NCBI GenBank assembly: GCA_947095985.1
Contig: CAMUPZ010000040.1
Location: 1 to 5,262, forward strand
DNA: 5,262 bases
Direction of reading: 5' to 3'
Source of the DNA: an uncultured Candidatus Saccharibacteria bacterium
GTDB taxonomy: Bacteria > Patescibacteriota > Saccharimonadia > Saccharimonadales > Saccharimonadaceae
In this document: piece by piece, positions 5,135 through 5,262 of the stretch
How positions within the stretch are numbered: the first letter of the stretch is position 1
Layout of the letters: each line of letters begins with the position of its first letter
Position numbers and translations under genes: made by a program
The notes under the pieces: model-generated
The model's database searches: none
Seen by the model: the letters and a program-made list of their open reading frames with translations, nothing else
Told to the model about the DNA's origin: nothing

Positions 5135-5262
5135 ATGAATAGTCGCCTATTTGAGAAAACTCATATTTCTTGGTTGGTGGCGGCGTGGTGCTTGGGGCTG
5201 ACGGTTGGCGTAATTGCTGTTCATTATTTGCCGCGGTCGGTGATATTTGAGGCGTGGGCTTT
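5135..5262 (+). CDS. N terminus of a membrane protein, possibly ComEC (runs off window)
   Basis: Forty-two codons are visible before the window ends, too short to identify with certainty. A polar start (MNSRLFEKTH) is followed by one hydrophobic helix (about 12-32, SWLVAAWCLGLTVGV onward), then a short PRS turn and more hydrophobic residues. This is compatible with the beginning of a ComEC/Rec2-type DNA-uptake channel, which opens with membrane helices, but other polytopic proteins would look the same. The start is supported by the TATACT box 6 nt upstream and by an open frame to the edge. There is no Shine-Dalgarno. Confidence 0.6.
   Translation, partial: MNSRLFEKTHISWLVAAWCLGLTVGVIAVHYLPRSVIFEAWA

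Noticed and set aside
1..5262. CRISPR array, insertion sequence, phage or defence genes
   Set aside because: No spaced repeats, transposase motifs, terminal repeats or integration signs are visible, and the tRNA gene is not flanked by a duplicated 3' end.

Overview
This window looks like part of a small, compact, moderately AT-rich bacterial genome. All recognisable genes lie on the + strand, with very short gaps, start/stop overlaps and almost no non-coding space. Several genes place a -10 box only 6-8 nt before the ATG. The gene content and promoter style suggest a Patescibacteria/CPR lineage such as Saccharibacteria. That placement is inference from style, not from a marker gene. TGA is used as a stop (genes ending at 4472 and 4948), so there is no sign of the UGA=Gly code of Absconditabacteria/Gracilibacteria.

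Layout. (1) 1-1135: dnaJ, preceded by a perfect right half of a CIRCE (HrcA) operator at the window edge and a TATAAT box. (2) 1219-3956: a three-gene operon with its own extended -10 promoter. It encodes a Mur ligase most like the C-terminal half of cyanophycin synthetase, then a retropepsin-like 'ATP-dependent zinc protease' (RimB-type) family protein, then a RimK-type ATP-grasp amidoligase. The genes abut (0 nt gap, then a 1-nt overlap), and the two internal genes carry Shine-Dalgarno sites. (3) 3958-4948: a 26-bp near-perfect palindrome covering the -10 box and start codon of a membrane-anchored DUF192 protein, which overlaps a five-helix membrane protein by ATGA. (4) 4945-5105: promoter, tRNA-Lys(UUU) with encoded CCA, and an intrinsic terminator. 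(5) 5135-end: the start of a membrane protein, possibly ComEC.

How the genes may work together. The central operon combines two different peptide-bond-forming ligases, Mur type and ATP-grasp type, with an aspartic protease of a family known to partner RimK. In cyanophycin synthetase both ligase types are in one polypeptide. Here they are separate and flank a protease, which suggests a make-and-trim system for a poly-amino-acid tail or a small peptide product. This is the most interesting unit in the window. A second theme is initiation: each operon-leading gene seems to be read from a leaderless mRNA, while the internal genes use GGAG-type Shine-Dalgarno sites.
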